Shown one piece after another: positions 18,332-25,847 of a stretch of DNA of 64,000 bases. The position numbers were made by a program, and so were the translations under genes. The notes below the pieces were generated by a model, which saw only the letters and a list, made by a program, of their open reading frames with translations, ran no database searches and was not told the origin of the DNA. The stretch spans positions 1,984,001-2,048,000 of the forward strand of contig NZ_AP027141.1 of the NCBI RefSeq assembly GCF_027943945.1. Direction: 5' to 3'. Each line of letters starts with the position of its first letter. Position 1 is the first letter of the stretch. The stretch comes from Microbacterium terricola (GTDB lineage: Bacteria; Actinomycetota; Actinomycetes; Actinomycetales; Microbacteriaceae).

Positions 18332-21328
18332 ATGGCGACGAAATCCGACGTGAGGGGTGCCCGTCTGCGGCGCGTCCTCGCACTCTCCCTTCCACTGCTG
18401 ATCACGGGCGGCACGCTCGTCGGTCTGCCGGCGGCGGCACACGCCGCCGACGAGCCGATCGACGGTGCGCACACGTCAGGGGACGCGATGTTCCCGAACG
18501 TCGGCAACGGCGGCTACGACGCGCTGCACTACGACGTCGATCTGGCGTGGACGCCCGACGCCACGCAGTCCGGCAGCTACATCGCCGGCTCGATCGTCGC
18601 GACCAGCACGATGACCGCGAAGGCAGAGGTGCCGCTGAAGTCCTTCTCGCTCGACTTCGAGGGGCTCGAGATCGACGCGGTGACGGTCAACGGCGTCGCC
18701 GCCACCTGGGAGCGCATCGTCGACCCCGGCACCATCACGTTCAAGCTCGTGGTCACTCCGGCGACGCCGGTCAGCGGCGAGTTCACCACCGAGGTCCGGT
18801 ACCACGGCACCCCGAGCTCGCACACCGACCTGGACGGCTCGTCCGAAGGCTGGAACCGCACGAGCGACGGGGCGACCTTCCTCGGGCAGCCCGTGGGCGC
18901 GATGACCGGCTACCCGGTCAACAACACGCCGTCCGACAAGGCGACCTACGTCTTCACCCTCGACGTCCCGACGACGCTCAACACCGTCGCCGGCACCGCG
19001 CCGGGCACGGCTGCGGCCGTGAGCAACGGCGAGCTCACCGCGAAGACGGCGTCCGAGGACGGCACGCGCACGACGTGGGAGTGGACCCAGACGAAGCCGA
19101 TGGCGTCGGAGCTGGCGCTCATCTCGATCGGCCGCTACGACGTGATCGAGTCGCAGGTCACCCTCAGCGACGGCTCGGCGATCCCCGCCTGGTCATTCAT
19201 GGAGTTCGGCCTGTCCTCGGCGAACAAGACGACCATCACGAACCGCGTCGGGCAGCTCGGCACGATCATCCGCAACCTCGAGACGCTCTACGGCCCGTAC
19301 CCGGGCAAGAGCACGGGCGTCGTCGTGGACTCCGTCCCCAGCGGCATCAACTACGCGCTCGAGACGCAGGACCGCTCGTTCTTCCCGTCCGCGAGCTCGG
19401 TGGGCGGGAACACGCTCATCCACGAGCTGGTGCACCAGTGGTACGGCGACAGCGTGTCGCCGGTCACGTGGACCGACATCTGGATCAACGAGGGCATGGC
19501 CACCTGGGGCCCGACCTTCTACAACTCCACCGCCGGGTTCGGCACCAGCACGACGCAGACGGAGACCTCGTACTTCAACTCCTGGAACAACTCGGCGAGC
19601 ACCTCGGCGAACTGGGCGATCGCACCGGGCGGGCAGACCGACTCGGCCGAGCTGTACAGCTACCAGACGTACACGCGGGGCGCGCAGTTCTGGGAAGCCC
19701 TCAAGACGGCGATCGGCGACACCGCGTTCTTCAGCCTGATCAAGAAGTGGCAGACCGACAACGCCGGCACCAGCAAGAGCGGCGCCGACCTGAAGGACCT
19801 CGCTGAGGAGCTCTCCGGGCGCGACCTGACCGCGTTCTACCAGGACTGGATCCTGGATGCGGACAAGCCCGCGTGGCCCGAGAAGCTCTCGGTCACGCTG
19901 GCCGCCGCGGGCGGCGCGCCCGTCGAGCGAGGCGACACGGTGACGTACACGCTCACCGCCGCCAACACGGGCCGCGTGCCGCTGGCCACGTCGGTCGTGA
20001 CGGTCGACCTGAGCGAGGTCCTCGACGCTGCGACGATCGACGCCGCGGCGCTGCCGGCCGGGCTCACGCTCAACGGCACGACGCTCACCTGGGCGGTGCC
20101 CGCCACGGCGACGGCCGCCTCGAGCACGGCGAGCTTCGCCGCGGTGGTCTCGGACGACGCATCGGGCACGGAGCTGACCGCGACCGCCCGTGTGGCGACG
20201 CTCGGCGGCACCTGCGCGACCTGCGCATCGTCGCTCGAGATCGCCACGTACGACGTCGCCTCCGCGGCGCCGGTGATCAGCGGCACGGCAGCCTACGGCT
20301 CCACGCTGACGGCCGTCACCGACGGATGGACCGAGGGCACCGCCTTCGCGTACCAGTGGGCGCTCGACGAGACACCCGTCGAGGGCGCGACCGACCCGAC
20401 CTTCGTCATCCCGGCGACGGCTGTCGGCAAGACCGTGACGGTCACGGTGACCGGATCGAAGGAGCACTTCTCCCCGGTCACCCTGACGAGCGACCCGACG
20501 GACGCGGTCGTGACCGCGCCGTTCACCGCGTCGCCCGTGCCGACGATCGCGGGATCGGCCGTCTTCGGCACGACGCTGACGGCATCCGCGGGCGTCTGGG
20601 ACGAGGGCGCCGAGCTCGCCTACGAGTGGCTGCGCGATGGCGAGGCCATCAGCGGAGCGACAGGTGCGAGCTACACGCTCGGCCTGGCCGATCTCGGATC
20701 GCGGATCTCGGTGGCGGTGACCGGCACCAAGCCCGGGTTCACCACGGTCACCCGGACGAGCGCCGCCACGGCGCCGGTCGTCACGGCGTCGCTGAGCTCG
20801 AAGGCGACGGCCACCATCTTGGGCTCCGCGGTCTACGGGAAGAAGCTCACCGCGACGGTCAGCGGGTGGGACGACAGCACGTCGCTCACCTTCCGCTGGC
20901 TGCGCGACGGCGTCGCGATCGGCGGAGCGGTCGGCACGAGCTACACGCTGACGTCGAAGGACATCGGCGCCAGGATCTCGTTCGTCGTCGCCGGGGTGAA
21001 GCCCGGATACGCGACGAAGATCATCTCGAGCACCGCGACGGCGAAGGTGGCTGCGCTCAGCTTCCCCTCGGCGGCGACCGTGAAGATCACCGGCACCGTG
21101 AAGGCCGGCAAGACGCTCTCGGCGGCCCTGTCGGGCTGGCCGGCCGTGTCGAAGAAGGTCAGCTACAGCTGGTACGTGGACGGCAAGAAGGTGAGCAGCG
21201 CGTCGACGCTGACCCTCGCCAACAGCCACGTGGGCAAGAAGGTGTACGTGAAGGTCACGGTCGCGGCGGCCAACTACACGTCGAAGACCGTCACCAGCAA
21301 GGTCACCGGCAAGGTCGCCAAGCGCTGA
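18332..21328 (+). CDS. Secreted M1-family metallopeptidase with Ig-like repeats
   Basis: This 998-residue exported aminopeptidase-N-type protein has a signal peptide in residues 1-38 (RRVLALSLPLLITGG then AAAHA|ADE). The gluzincin site is H364-E365-L-V-H368 with Glu387 in WINEGMAT, the correct HExxH-x18-E spacing for one zinc; the substrate-side motif is INYALETQ instead of the usual GAMEN. A DUF11-like segment (about 515-620) is followed by four Ig-like repeats of about 85-90 residues (about 640-995) with the pattern W..G....Y.W..DG..I.GA....Y. The tail is rich in Lys, Ser and Thr. It probably degrades peptides outside the cell, with the repeats giving wall or surface association. Confidence 0.9.
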   Translation: MATKSDVRGARLRRVLALSLPLLITGGTLVGLPAAAHAADEPIDGAHTSGDAMFPNVGNGGYDALHYDVDLAWTPDATQSGSYIAGSIVATSTMTAKAEVPLKSFSLDFEGLEIDAVTVNGVAATWERIVDPGTITFKLVVTPATPVSGEFTTEVRYHGTPSSHTDLDGSSEGWNRTSDGATFLGQPVGAMTGYPVNNTPSDKATYVFTLDVPTTLNTVAGTAPGTAAAVSNGELTAKTASEDGTRTTWEWTQTKPMASELALISIGRYDVIESQVTLSDGSAIPAWSFMEFGLSSANKTTITNRVGQLGTIIRNLETLYGPYPGKSTGVVVDSVPSGINYALETQDRSFFPSASSVGGNTLIHELVHQWYGDSVSPVTWTDIWINEGMATWGPTFYNSTAGFGTSTTQTETSYFNSWNNSASTSANWAIAPGGQTDSAELYSYQTYTRGAQFWEALKTAIGDTAFFSLIKKWQTDNAGTSKSGADLKDLAEELSGRDLTAFYQDWILDADKPAWPEKLSVTLAAAGGAPVERGDTVTYTLTAANTGRVPLATSVVTVDLSEVLDAATIDAAALPAGLTLNGTTLTWAVPATATAASSTASFAAVVSDDASGTELTATARVATLGGTCATCASSLEIATYDVASAAPVISGTAAYGSTLTAVTDGWTEGTAFAYQWALDETPVEGATDPTFVIPATAVGKTVTVTVTGSKEHFSPVTLTSDPTDAVVTAPFTASPVPTIAGSAVFGTTLTASAGVWDEGAELAYEWLRDGEAISGATGASYTLGLADLGSRISVAVTGTKPGFTTVTRTSAATAPVVTASLSSKATATILGSAVYGKKLTATVSGWDDSTSLTFRWLRDGVAIGGAVGTSYTLTSKDIGARISFVVAGVKPGYATKIISSTATAKVAALSFPSAATVKITGTVKAGKTLSAALSGWPAVSKKVSYSWYVDGKKVSSASTLTLANSHVGKKVYVKVTVAAANYTSKTVTSKVTGKVAKR

Positions 21329-21349
21329 CGACTGCCGACCGCTGAAGGA

Positions 21350-21381
21350 GGGCCCCGTCGCTGTTCGCAGCGGCGGGGCCC
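21350..21381 (+). terminator. Strong UUCG-loop terminator after M1 peptidase
   Basis: GGGCCCCGTCGCTG (21350-21363) pairs with CAGCGGCGGGGCCC (21368-21381) with one G-T wobble around a TTCG tetraloop, 22 nt after the stop codon. A short T-containing tail follows. Confidence 0.85.
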
Positions 21382-21443
21382 TTCGCTGTGCGGGTCGGCT
21401 GCTGCGGGTCGGCTGCGCCGCCCTGCTCCCCCTCGCGGAAATG

Positions 21444-21474
21444 CAGAAGGCCCCCGGCGAGCGGGGGCCTTCTG
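21444..21474 (-). terminator. Terminator of the tRNA-Ala gene
   Basis: CAGAAGGCCCCCG (21444-21456) pairs with CGGGGGCCTTCTG (21462-21474) around a 5-nt loop. Read on the minus strand it lies 6 nt past the tRNA CCA end and is followed by CATTTCC, so it fits termination of the tRNA transcript. Confidence 0.75.
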
Positions 21475-21480
21475 GGCTGG

Positions 21481-21556
21481 TGGTGGACCTGAGGGGATTC
21501 GAACCCCTGACCTCTTCATTGCGAACGAAGCGCGCTACCAACTGCGCCACAGGCCC
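21481..21556 (-). tRNA. tRNA-Ala (anticodon CGC)
   Basis: Read on the minus strand the gene starts GGGCCTG and ends CAGGTCC-A-CCA, giving a seven-pair acceptor stem with one G-T pair; CCA is encoded. The D arm holds GGCGCAGTTGGTAGCGC. The anticodon stem CTTCG/TGAAG encloses the loop TTCGCAA with anticodon CGC (reads GCG, Ala). The T arm has GGGGTTCGAATCCCC. A terminator follows. Confidence 0.95.
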
Positions 21557-21614
21557 AAGAACCTCGGCTACATTATCACGCTCGGCGCGTGGTTCTGGAA
21601 TCGAGGAGGGGCCG

Positions 21615-22469
21615 CTACTGACCCACGGCGCGCTGCGCCAGCAGGGCCCTCACGTGCGCCTCGATCTCGTCGTCCGAGGCGGTGCGCGCGAGGCGCGCGG
21701 TCTGGATGGATGCGGGGCGCAGCGCCTCTGCGCGCTCGCGCATCGCCTCGTGCACGCCCGCCTGCTCGAGCGCCGCGCGCGCGGCCTCGGCGTCGAGCAC
21801 CCGGGCCGCACGAGACCCGGCGGAGGCCGTCAGCGGGCGCGGGAGCTCGCGCGGCTGCCAGCCCGCACGGGCGGGTGCGAGTTCGAGATCCTGCACGGCC
21901 AGATCGCGGCGGACGACCGCATCCGGCAGCACTTCGCGGACGGCCGCGCGGGCCGTGACCCTGGCCATCCGGCGCAGCATCACTGCGCAGCCGGCCGCCA
22001 CGGCGACAGACGTCCACAGCAGGGCCTGGGCACCGGTCTGCACGACCAGCCACCCGCCCAGCAGGGCCAGGGCGAGGGCCGCGAGGGTCGTGGTGGTGAG
22101 GGCCAGGCGGGTGCGCCGGCGTGCGCGGGCACGGCGTGCCTCGGGAAGCTCGCGGGCGGCGATCTTCTCGAGGCGCGCGTGGTCGAGGTCGATCCTGGCG
22201 TGCTCGAGAGCAGCGTGCTCGCGTTCGGCGAGCGCACGGCGGGCGAGCTTCTGCTGGGCGAGCGCGGTGCGCGCGTTGAGCTCGAGTCGCACCTCCTGGG
22301 GCGTCTCGCTCGTCTCGGCCAGCACGCGCAGCGCCTGGTTGAGACGGACGGCGTTGCGCTCAGCCGCGTCGTACTGCCGGCGGCTGTGCCAGCTCGGCAG
22401 GAGATAGACGAGCCAGAGCACGACGGCGACTAGTACGACCACGCCGCCACCGAGCACCTGCCCACCCAT
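21615..22469 (-). CDS. Conserved membrane protein (284 aa)
   Basis: This hypothetical protein begins MGGQVLGGGVVVLVAVVLWL with one N-terminal transmembrane helix (about 5-25). A long charged coiled-coil-like stretch follows (about 28-115, with many R, E and A). Two hydrophobic helices lie near 120-160 (LALTTTTLAALALALLGGWLV and LLWTSVAVAAGCAVML), and the C-terminal domain is again charged. The ATG at 22469 is preferred over one 21 nt upstream because the product begins directly before the membrane anchor. I recognise this only as an actinobacterial conserved protein and have no function for it. It shares orientation with the GNAT and galU genes. Confidence 0.75.
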   Translation of the reverse strand: MGGQVLGGGVVVLVAVVLWLVYLLPSWHSRRQYDAAERNAVRLNQALRVLAETSETPQEVRLELNARTALAQQKLARRALAEREHAALEHARIDLDHARLEKIAARELPEARRARARRRTRLALTTTTLAALALALLGGWLVVQTGAQALLWTSVAVAAGCAVMLRRMARVTARAAVREVLPDAVVRRDLAVQDLELAPARAGWQPRELPRPLTASAGSRAARVLDAEAARAALEQAGVHEAMRERAEALRPASIQTARLARTASDDEIEAHVRALLAQRAVGQ

Positions 22470-22535
22470 GCCGCCAACGGTATGCGACAAGCGGTCTCCA
22501 GCCCGCGCATGCGGTGCGCGTGTCGCGCTGTCCTT

Positions 22536-23165
22536 TCAGGTGCGGAGGCGATCCGCGGGAGGGATGGCGGCAGCATCCTGCGGTGCACGGCCTTGCAGCC
22601 ACCGCTGCAGCACGCCGCCAGGCACCTCTTCGCGGACGAGCGCGAAGGCGTAGTGGTCGCGCCAATCGCCGTCGATGTGGATGAACCGGCGACGCATGCC
22701 CTCGTACCGGAAGCCGAGCTTCTCGACCACCCGCAGGCTCGCGAGGTTCTCCGGCCGGATGCAGATCTCCATCCGGTGCAGGTTCAGCTCGCGGAAGCAG
22801 ACGTCCGTGGCCAGCGCGACCCCGGTCGGGGTGATCCCGCGGCCGGCGAACCGCTCGCTCACCCAGTAGCCGATCGTCGCCGACGACAGCGACCCGCGCG
22901 CGATGCCCCAGACGTTCAGCGTGCCGGCCAGCTCGCCGTCCCACTCCATCACGAAGGGCACGCCCTGGCCGTCGCGGTACTGCTGCAGCAGCCGGCGCAC
23001 GCTCGCGCGCATGTCCATCGAGACCACGCCGTCGGGGCTCGTCGCCTCCCACCGCCGCAGCCAGGCGCGGTTGGTCATCAGCTCGTTCTGCAGCGTGCGC
23101 GCGTCGCGCTGGCGCACGAGCCGGATCGACACCTTGCCGTGCTGGCGCGGGCCAGAAAGATCCAC
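22536..23165 (-). CDS. GNAT-family N-acetyltransferase (RimJ/RimL type)
   Basis: This 209-residue GNAT acetyltransferase starts at a GTG (23165) with GGGGAG 5 nt upstream; a longer open frame overlaps galU. ATIGYWVSERFAGRGITPTG contains the Q/R-x-x-G-x-A/G-like acetyl-CoA pyrophosphate loop (RFAGRGI, about 118-124). NLHRMEICIRPENLASLRVVEKLGFRYEG is the typical RimJ/RimL C-terminal segment. The target may be an N-terminal or other amine of a ribosomal protein, as for RimJ, but this is inferred. The start lies 25 nt after the galU stop, so both genes are probably in one transcript. Confidence 0.9.
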   Translation of the reverse strand: MDLSGPRQHGKVSIRLVRQRDARTLQNELMTNRAWLRRWEATSPDGVVSMDMRASVRRLLQQYRDGQGVPFVMEWDGELAGTLNVWGIARGSLSSATIGYWVSERFAGRGITPTGVALATDVCFRELNLHRMEICIRPENLASLRVVEKLGFRYEGMRRRFIHIDGDWRDHYAFALVREEVPGGVLQRWLQGRAPQDAAAIPPADRLRT

Positions 23166-23190
23166 CGCGCTCCCCCTCGTGACGGCAGCG

Positions 23191-24084
23191 TCAGAGACCC
23201 GCTGCGAACTCCTTGAACCACGGGCGCAGGTCGGGACCGAGATCATCGCGGTCGGCGGCCAGCTGCACGATGGCCTTGATGTAGTCGACCCTATCGCCGG
23301 TGTCGTAGCGGCGGCCGCGGAAGATGACGCCGCGCACGCCAGGACCGTCCGGGTCGGCCGCGAGCTCCTGCAGCGCGTCGGTCAGCTGGATCTCGCCGCC
23401 CTTGCCCGGCTCGGTGCGCTCGAGGATCTCGAACACCGACGGGGCGAGCACGTAGCGGCCGATCACCGCGAGGTTCGACGGCGCGTCCTCCGCCTTCGGC
23501 TTCTCGACGAGTCCGGTGACCGTGACCACGTCAGCGTCGTCGCCGTCTCGCTCCACCGCGGCCGCGCCGTACATGTGGATGTGGTCCGGCGAGACCTCCA
23601 TCAGCGCGACGATCGCGGCACCGGTGCGCTCGTGCTCGGCGAGCATCAGCGTGAGCAGCTCGTCGCGCTCGTCGATCAGGTCGTCACCGAGCAGCACGGC
23701 GAACGGGTGGTCGCCGACGTGCGCCTTGGCGCGCAGCACGGCGTGCCCGAGGCCCTTCGGCTCGCCCTGGCGGACGAAGTGGATGTCGGCGAGGTCGCTC
23801 GAGGCCATCACCCGGCGGAGGCGATCGTCGTCGCCCTTGTCCTTGAGCTTCACCTCGAGCTCCGGCACCGCGTCGAAGTGGTTCGAGATCGCGTTCTTGT
23901 TGCGGCCGATGATGACGAGGATGTCGTCGATCCCGGCCTGCACCGCCTCCTCCACGACGTACTGGATCGCGGGCTTGTCGACGACGGGCAGCATCTCCTT
24001 CGGCATCGCCTTCGTTGCGGGCAGGAAGCGAGTACCCAGCCCGGCGGCGGGGATGACGGCTTTGAACGACTTGGCGGGAGGCAT
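23191..24084 (-). CDS. galU: UTP-glucose-1-phosphate uridylyltransferase
   Basis: GalU makes UDP-glucose from UTP and glucose 1-phosphate for cell-wall sugars and exopolysaccharide. The 297-residue protein has the N-terminal nucleotide loop IPAAGLGTRFLPATKAMPKE (residues about 10-29), KPAIQYVVEEA, LLGDDLI as the Mg-binding region and GLVEKPK. The start at 24084 (MPPAKSFKAVIPAAG) gives the family length. The gene is divergent from the cyclo-ligase gene with 35 nt between the two ATGs; TAGAGT lies upstream of its ATG on the minus strand and TAGAAT faces the other gene, so both messages may be leaderless from overlapping promoters. Confidence 0.95.
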   Translation of the reverse strand: MPPAKSFKAVIPAAGLGTRFLPATKAMPKEMLPVVDKPAIQYVVEEAVQAGIDDILVIIGRNKNAISNHFDAVPELEVKLKDKGDDDRLRRVMASSDLADIHFVRQGEPKGLGHAVLRAKAHVGDHPFAVLLGDDLIDERDELLTLMLAEHERTGAAIVALMEVSPDHIHMYGAAAVERDGDDADVVTVTGLVEKPKAEDAPSNLAVIGRYVLAPSVFEILERTEPGKGGEIQLTDALQELAADPDGPGVRGVIFRGRRYDTGDRVDYIKAIVQLAADRDDLGPDLRPWFKEFAAGL

Positions 24085-24107
24085 GAGGCACACTCTATCC
24101 GGGCGCC

Positions 24108-24113
24108 TAGAAT
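24108..24113 (+). promoter_or_regulatory. Leaderless -10 box TAGAAT before cyclo-ligase
   Basis: TAGAAT ends 6 nt before the ATG at 24120, inside the 35-nt gap between divergent genes. This leaves no room for a ribosome site. Confidence 0.6.
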
Positions 24114-24119
24114 CGACGC

Positions 24120-24716
24120 ATGTCCGACGCCATCGCCGATGCCAAGCGCGCGCTGCGCGCGGATCTCCGCGAGCGCCGCCAGAACCTCTCCTCCTCGGCA
24201 CGGGATGCTGCGGCCGCCGGCATCCGCAGCCAGCTCGATGCGCTGGTCGAGCGCGTCGGTGCGCGGTCGATCTCTTGCTTCCTGTCCACGCCGACCGAGC
24301 CCGGCACGCGCGAGTTCGTCAATGCGGCGGTGGCCCGCGGCATCCGCGTCCTCCTTCCGGTGACGCGCGCCGACGGCCTGCTGGACTGGGCCGTCGCCGG
24401 CGACGGGGACGACATCGTCGAGGGGATGTTCGGCCTGCCCGAGCCGGTCGGCGAGCTGCTCAGCCCGATGGCCGTGAACGACGTCGACCTCCTCGTCATC
24501 CCCGCAGCCGCCGTCGACCGCACCGGCATGCGGCTCGGCTGGGGGCGCGGCTACTTCGACAAGACGATCGGGTCGATGGAGAACTGCCCGCCCGTGTACG
24601 CCGTCATCTTCGACTCGGAGCTCGTCGACGACGTCCCCCGCGACCTCCACGATCAGCCGGTCACCGGCGTCGTGACACCCACTCAGACCCTTGAACTGGC
24701 GCCGACGCGGCGCTGA
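24120..24716 (+). CDS. 5-formyltetrahydrofolate cyclo-ligase
   Basis: This 198-residue enzyme uses ATP to convert 5-formyl-THF to 5,10-methenyl-THF, returning stored folate to one-carbon metabolism. Basic N-terminal residues (KRALRADLRERR) precede SARSISCFLSTPTEPGTRE, and the conserved C-terminal active-site segment GMRLGWGRGYFDKTI lies near residues 138-152. LVIPAAAVDRTG corresponds to the family VP--afD--G strand. All expected elements and the length are present. FmdB and MscL genes follow at short distance, an order I believe is common in actinobacteria. Confidence 0.94.
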   Translation: MSDAIADAKRALRADLRERRQNLSSSARDAAAAGIRSQLDALVERVGARSISCFLSTPTEPGTREFVNAAVARGIRVLLPVTRADGLLDWAVAGDGDDIVEGMFGLPEPVGELLSPMAVNDVDLLVIPAAAVDRTGMRLGWGRGYFDKTIGSMENCPPVYAVIFDSELVDDVPRDLHDQPVTGVVTPTQTLELAPTRR

Positions 24717-24734
24717 CCTCCCCCGGAGCACACC

Positions 24735-25004
24735 ATGCCTACCTACGCCTATGCCTGCCGCGCGTGCGGCCACCGTTTCGACGCCGTGCAGTCCTTCGCC
24801 GACCCGACGCTCACCGAGTGCCCCGAATGCGGCGGCGAGCTGCGCAAGGAGTACGGCTCGATCGGAGTGACGTTCAACGGCTCCGGCTTCTACCGCACCG
24901 ACTCGCGTGCGAGCGGCGGATCCTCCTCGGGTGGCGGCACGAGCACGTCTTCGACATCATCGAAGTCTGAGGCAAAGGCCTCACCCGCACCGTCGGGTTC
25001 GTGA
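24735..25004 (+). CDS. FmdB-family zinc ribbon protein
   Basis: This is a small 89-residue protein starting MPTYAYACRACGHRFD. Two CxxC pairs (CRAC at 9-12 and CPEC near 34-37) form a zinc ribbon. The next part, GSIGVTFNGSGFYRTD, is the conserved FmdB tail, and the C-terminus is a flexible Ser/Gly/Thr-rich stretch. FmdB-type proteins are proposed regulators, but their function is poorly known. The gene lies 18 nt after the cyclo-ligase gene, with GGAG before the ATG, so it is probably in the same operon. Confidence 0.9.
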   Translation: MPTYAYACRACGHRFDAVQSFADPTLTECPECGGELRKEYGSIGVTFNGSGFYRTDSRASGGSSSGGGTSTSSTSSKSEAKASPAPSGS

Positions 25005-25041
25005 GCCGGGTCGCCCGGCCGTCATCGAGGGGGCTGCACCC

Positions 25042-25467
25042 ATGATCAAGGGCTTCAGGGACTTCATCACCCGCGGCAATGTCATCGACCTCGCGGTCGC
25101 GGTCGTCATCGGCGCGGCGTTCACCGCGATCGTGACGGCGCTCGTCGAGGGCTTCATCAACCCGCTCATCGGGCTCATCTTCCAGGTGGGCGATCTGAGC
25201 AAGTGGGTGTGGGTCGTTCCCTCGCTGACCGGTGGAGGCAAGTCGACGTTCGCGATCGGCGGGATCCTCGGCGCGATCATCAACTTCCTCGCCGTGGCCG
25301 TGATCGTCTACTTCGTCTTCGTGTACCCGATGAACAGGTTCAAGGAGCGCGCAGCGGCGAAGGCCGGCGTCGCCGAGGAGGAGGCCTCCGACCTCCCGAC
25401 CGAGCAGGAGCTGCTCATCCAGATCCGCGACCTTCTGGCGACCCAGACTCCCCCCACAGGTCGCTGA
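25042..25467 (+). CDS. mscL: Large-conductance mechanosensitive channel
   Basis: MscL opens under membrane tension to release solutes on hypo-osmotic shock. The 141-residue protein starts at 25042 (MIKGFRDFITRGNVIDLAV) behind a GAGGGGG ribosome site. Helix TM1 follows (DLAVAVVIGAAFTAIVTALV, about 14-33), with the pore-lining small residues, then the conserved FINPLIG. A periplasmic loop, TM2 (about 75-97, IINFLAVAVIVYFVFVYPMN) and an acidic C-terminal helix bundle (EEASDLPTEQELLIQIRDLL) complete the channel. Length and topology are standard. Two interspersed repeats follow the gene. Confidence 0.96.
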   Translation: MIKGFRDFITRGNVIDLAVAVVIGAAFTAIVTALVEGFINPLIGLIFQVGDLSKWVWVVPSLTGGGKSTFAIGGILGAIINFLAVAVIVYFVFVYPMNRFKERAAAKAGVAEEEASDLPTEQELLIQIRDLLATQTPPTGR

Positions 25468-25488
25468 GCGAAGCCCCTCTCCCTCACC

Positions 25489-25554
25489 GGGTCGTTGAGC
25501 GAGCGAAGCGAGGTTCCCTCGCGGGTCGTTGAGCGAGCGAAGCGAGACGAAACG
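25489..25554 (+). repeat. Two tandem GTCGTTGAGCGAGC-type repeats (copies 3 and 4)
   Basis: Copy 3 (25489-25513) is truncated after GCGAAGCGAG. Copy 4 (25524-25554) is full and ends GACGAAACG. A matching opposite end, GGTTTCGATACGGCGCC (from 25568), lies just downstream, so the unit may be a paired element. Confidence 0.8.
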
Positions 25555-25600
25555 TACCCCGCGTCAGGTTTCGATACGGCGCCGGGGCGCCTACTCACCC

Positions 25601-25653
25601 TTGACCCGACGCGCGTCAACGCAGCTTCGCAGCATTGACCCGCGTCGCGTCAA
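25601..25653. repeat. Paired TTGACCCG...GTCAA palindromes
   Basis: TTGACCCGACGCGCGTCAA (25601-25619) and TTGACCCGCGTCGCGTCAA (25635-25653) are each near-palindromic and are near reverse complements of each other. They can fold together into one long hairpin at the 3' end of the small minus-strand gene and may serve as its terminator. Confidence 0.55.
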
Positions 25654-25847
25654 TAGTGCGGCGGCACGTCCCGGCGGAGCCGCTCGTCGTTCGGACCGGA
25701 TGCGGCGGCCTCCCCGCTCGGGGCGGGCTCAGCATCCGTCTCCTCGTCCGACGGCACCGGCTCGGCCGATGAGCCGGGCGCGGGCGTGAGCTTCGCCCGG
25801 CGCGAGCCGGCCACCCGGACGATGCGCTGACGGTTACTCGATGACAT
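25650..25847 (-). CDS. Small acidic conserved protein (65 aa)
   Basis: This small protein starts MSSSNRQRIVRVAGSRRAK and ends NDERLRRDVPPHY. The basic N-terminus and the conserved-looking RDVPPHY tail flank an acidic, Pro-rich linker. The same kind of protein is, to my knowledge, present next to the large helicase-like gene in other Microbacterium genomes. Its ATG (25847) lies inside the end of that gene, with an overlap of 14 nt in another frame, so the two are translationally coupled. The function is unknown. The position suggests a partner or assembly factor for the helicase-like protein. Confidence 0.72.
   Translation of the reverse strand: MSSSNRQRIVRVAGSRRAKLTPAPGSSAEPVPSDEETDAEPAPSGEAAASGPNDERLRRDVPPHY

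Noticed and set aside
22518-22533. CGCGTGTCGCGCTG shared with the region at 29578, considered as a named repeat element.
   Set aside because: Only a 14-nt match is shared, in GC-rich DNA. It was noted with the hairpin at 29609 but is too short to define a family.
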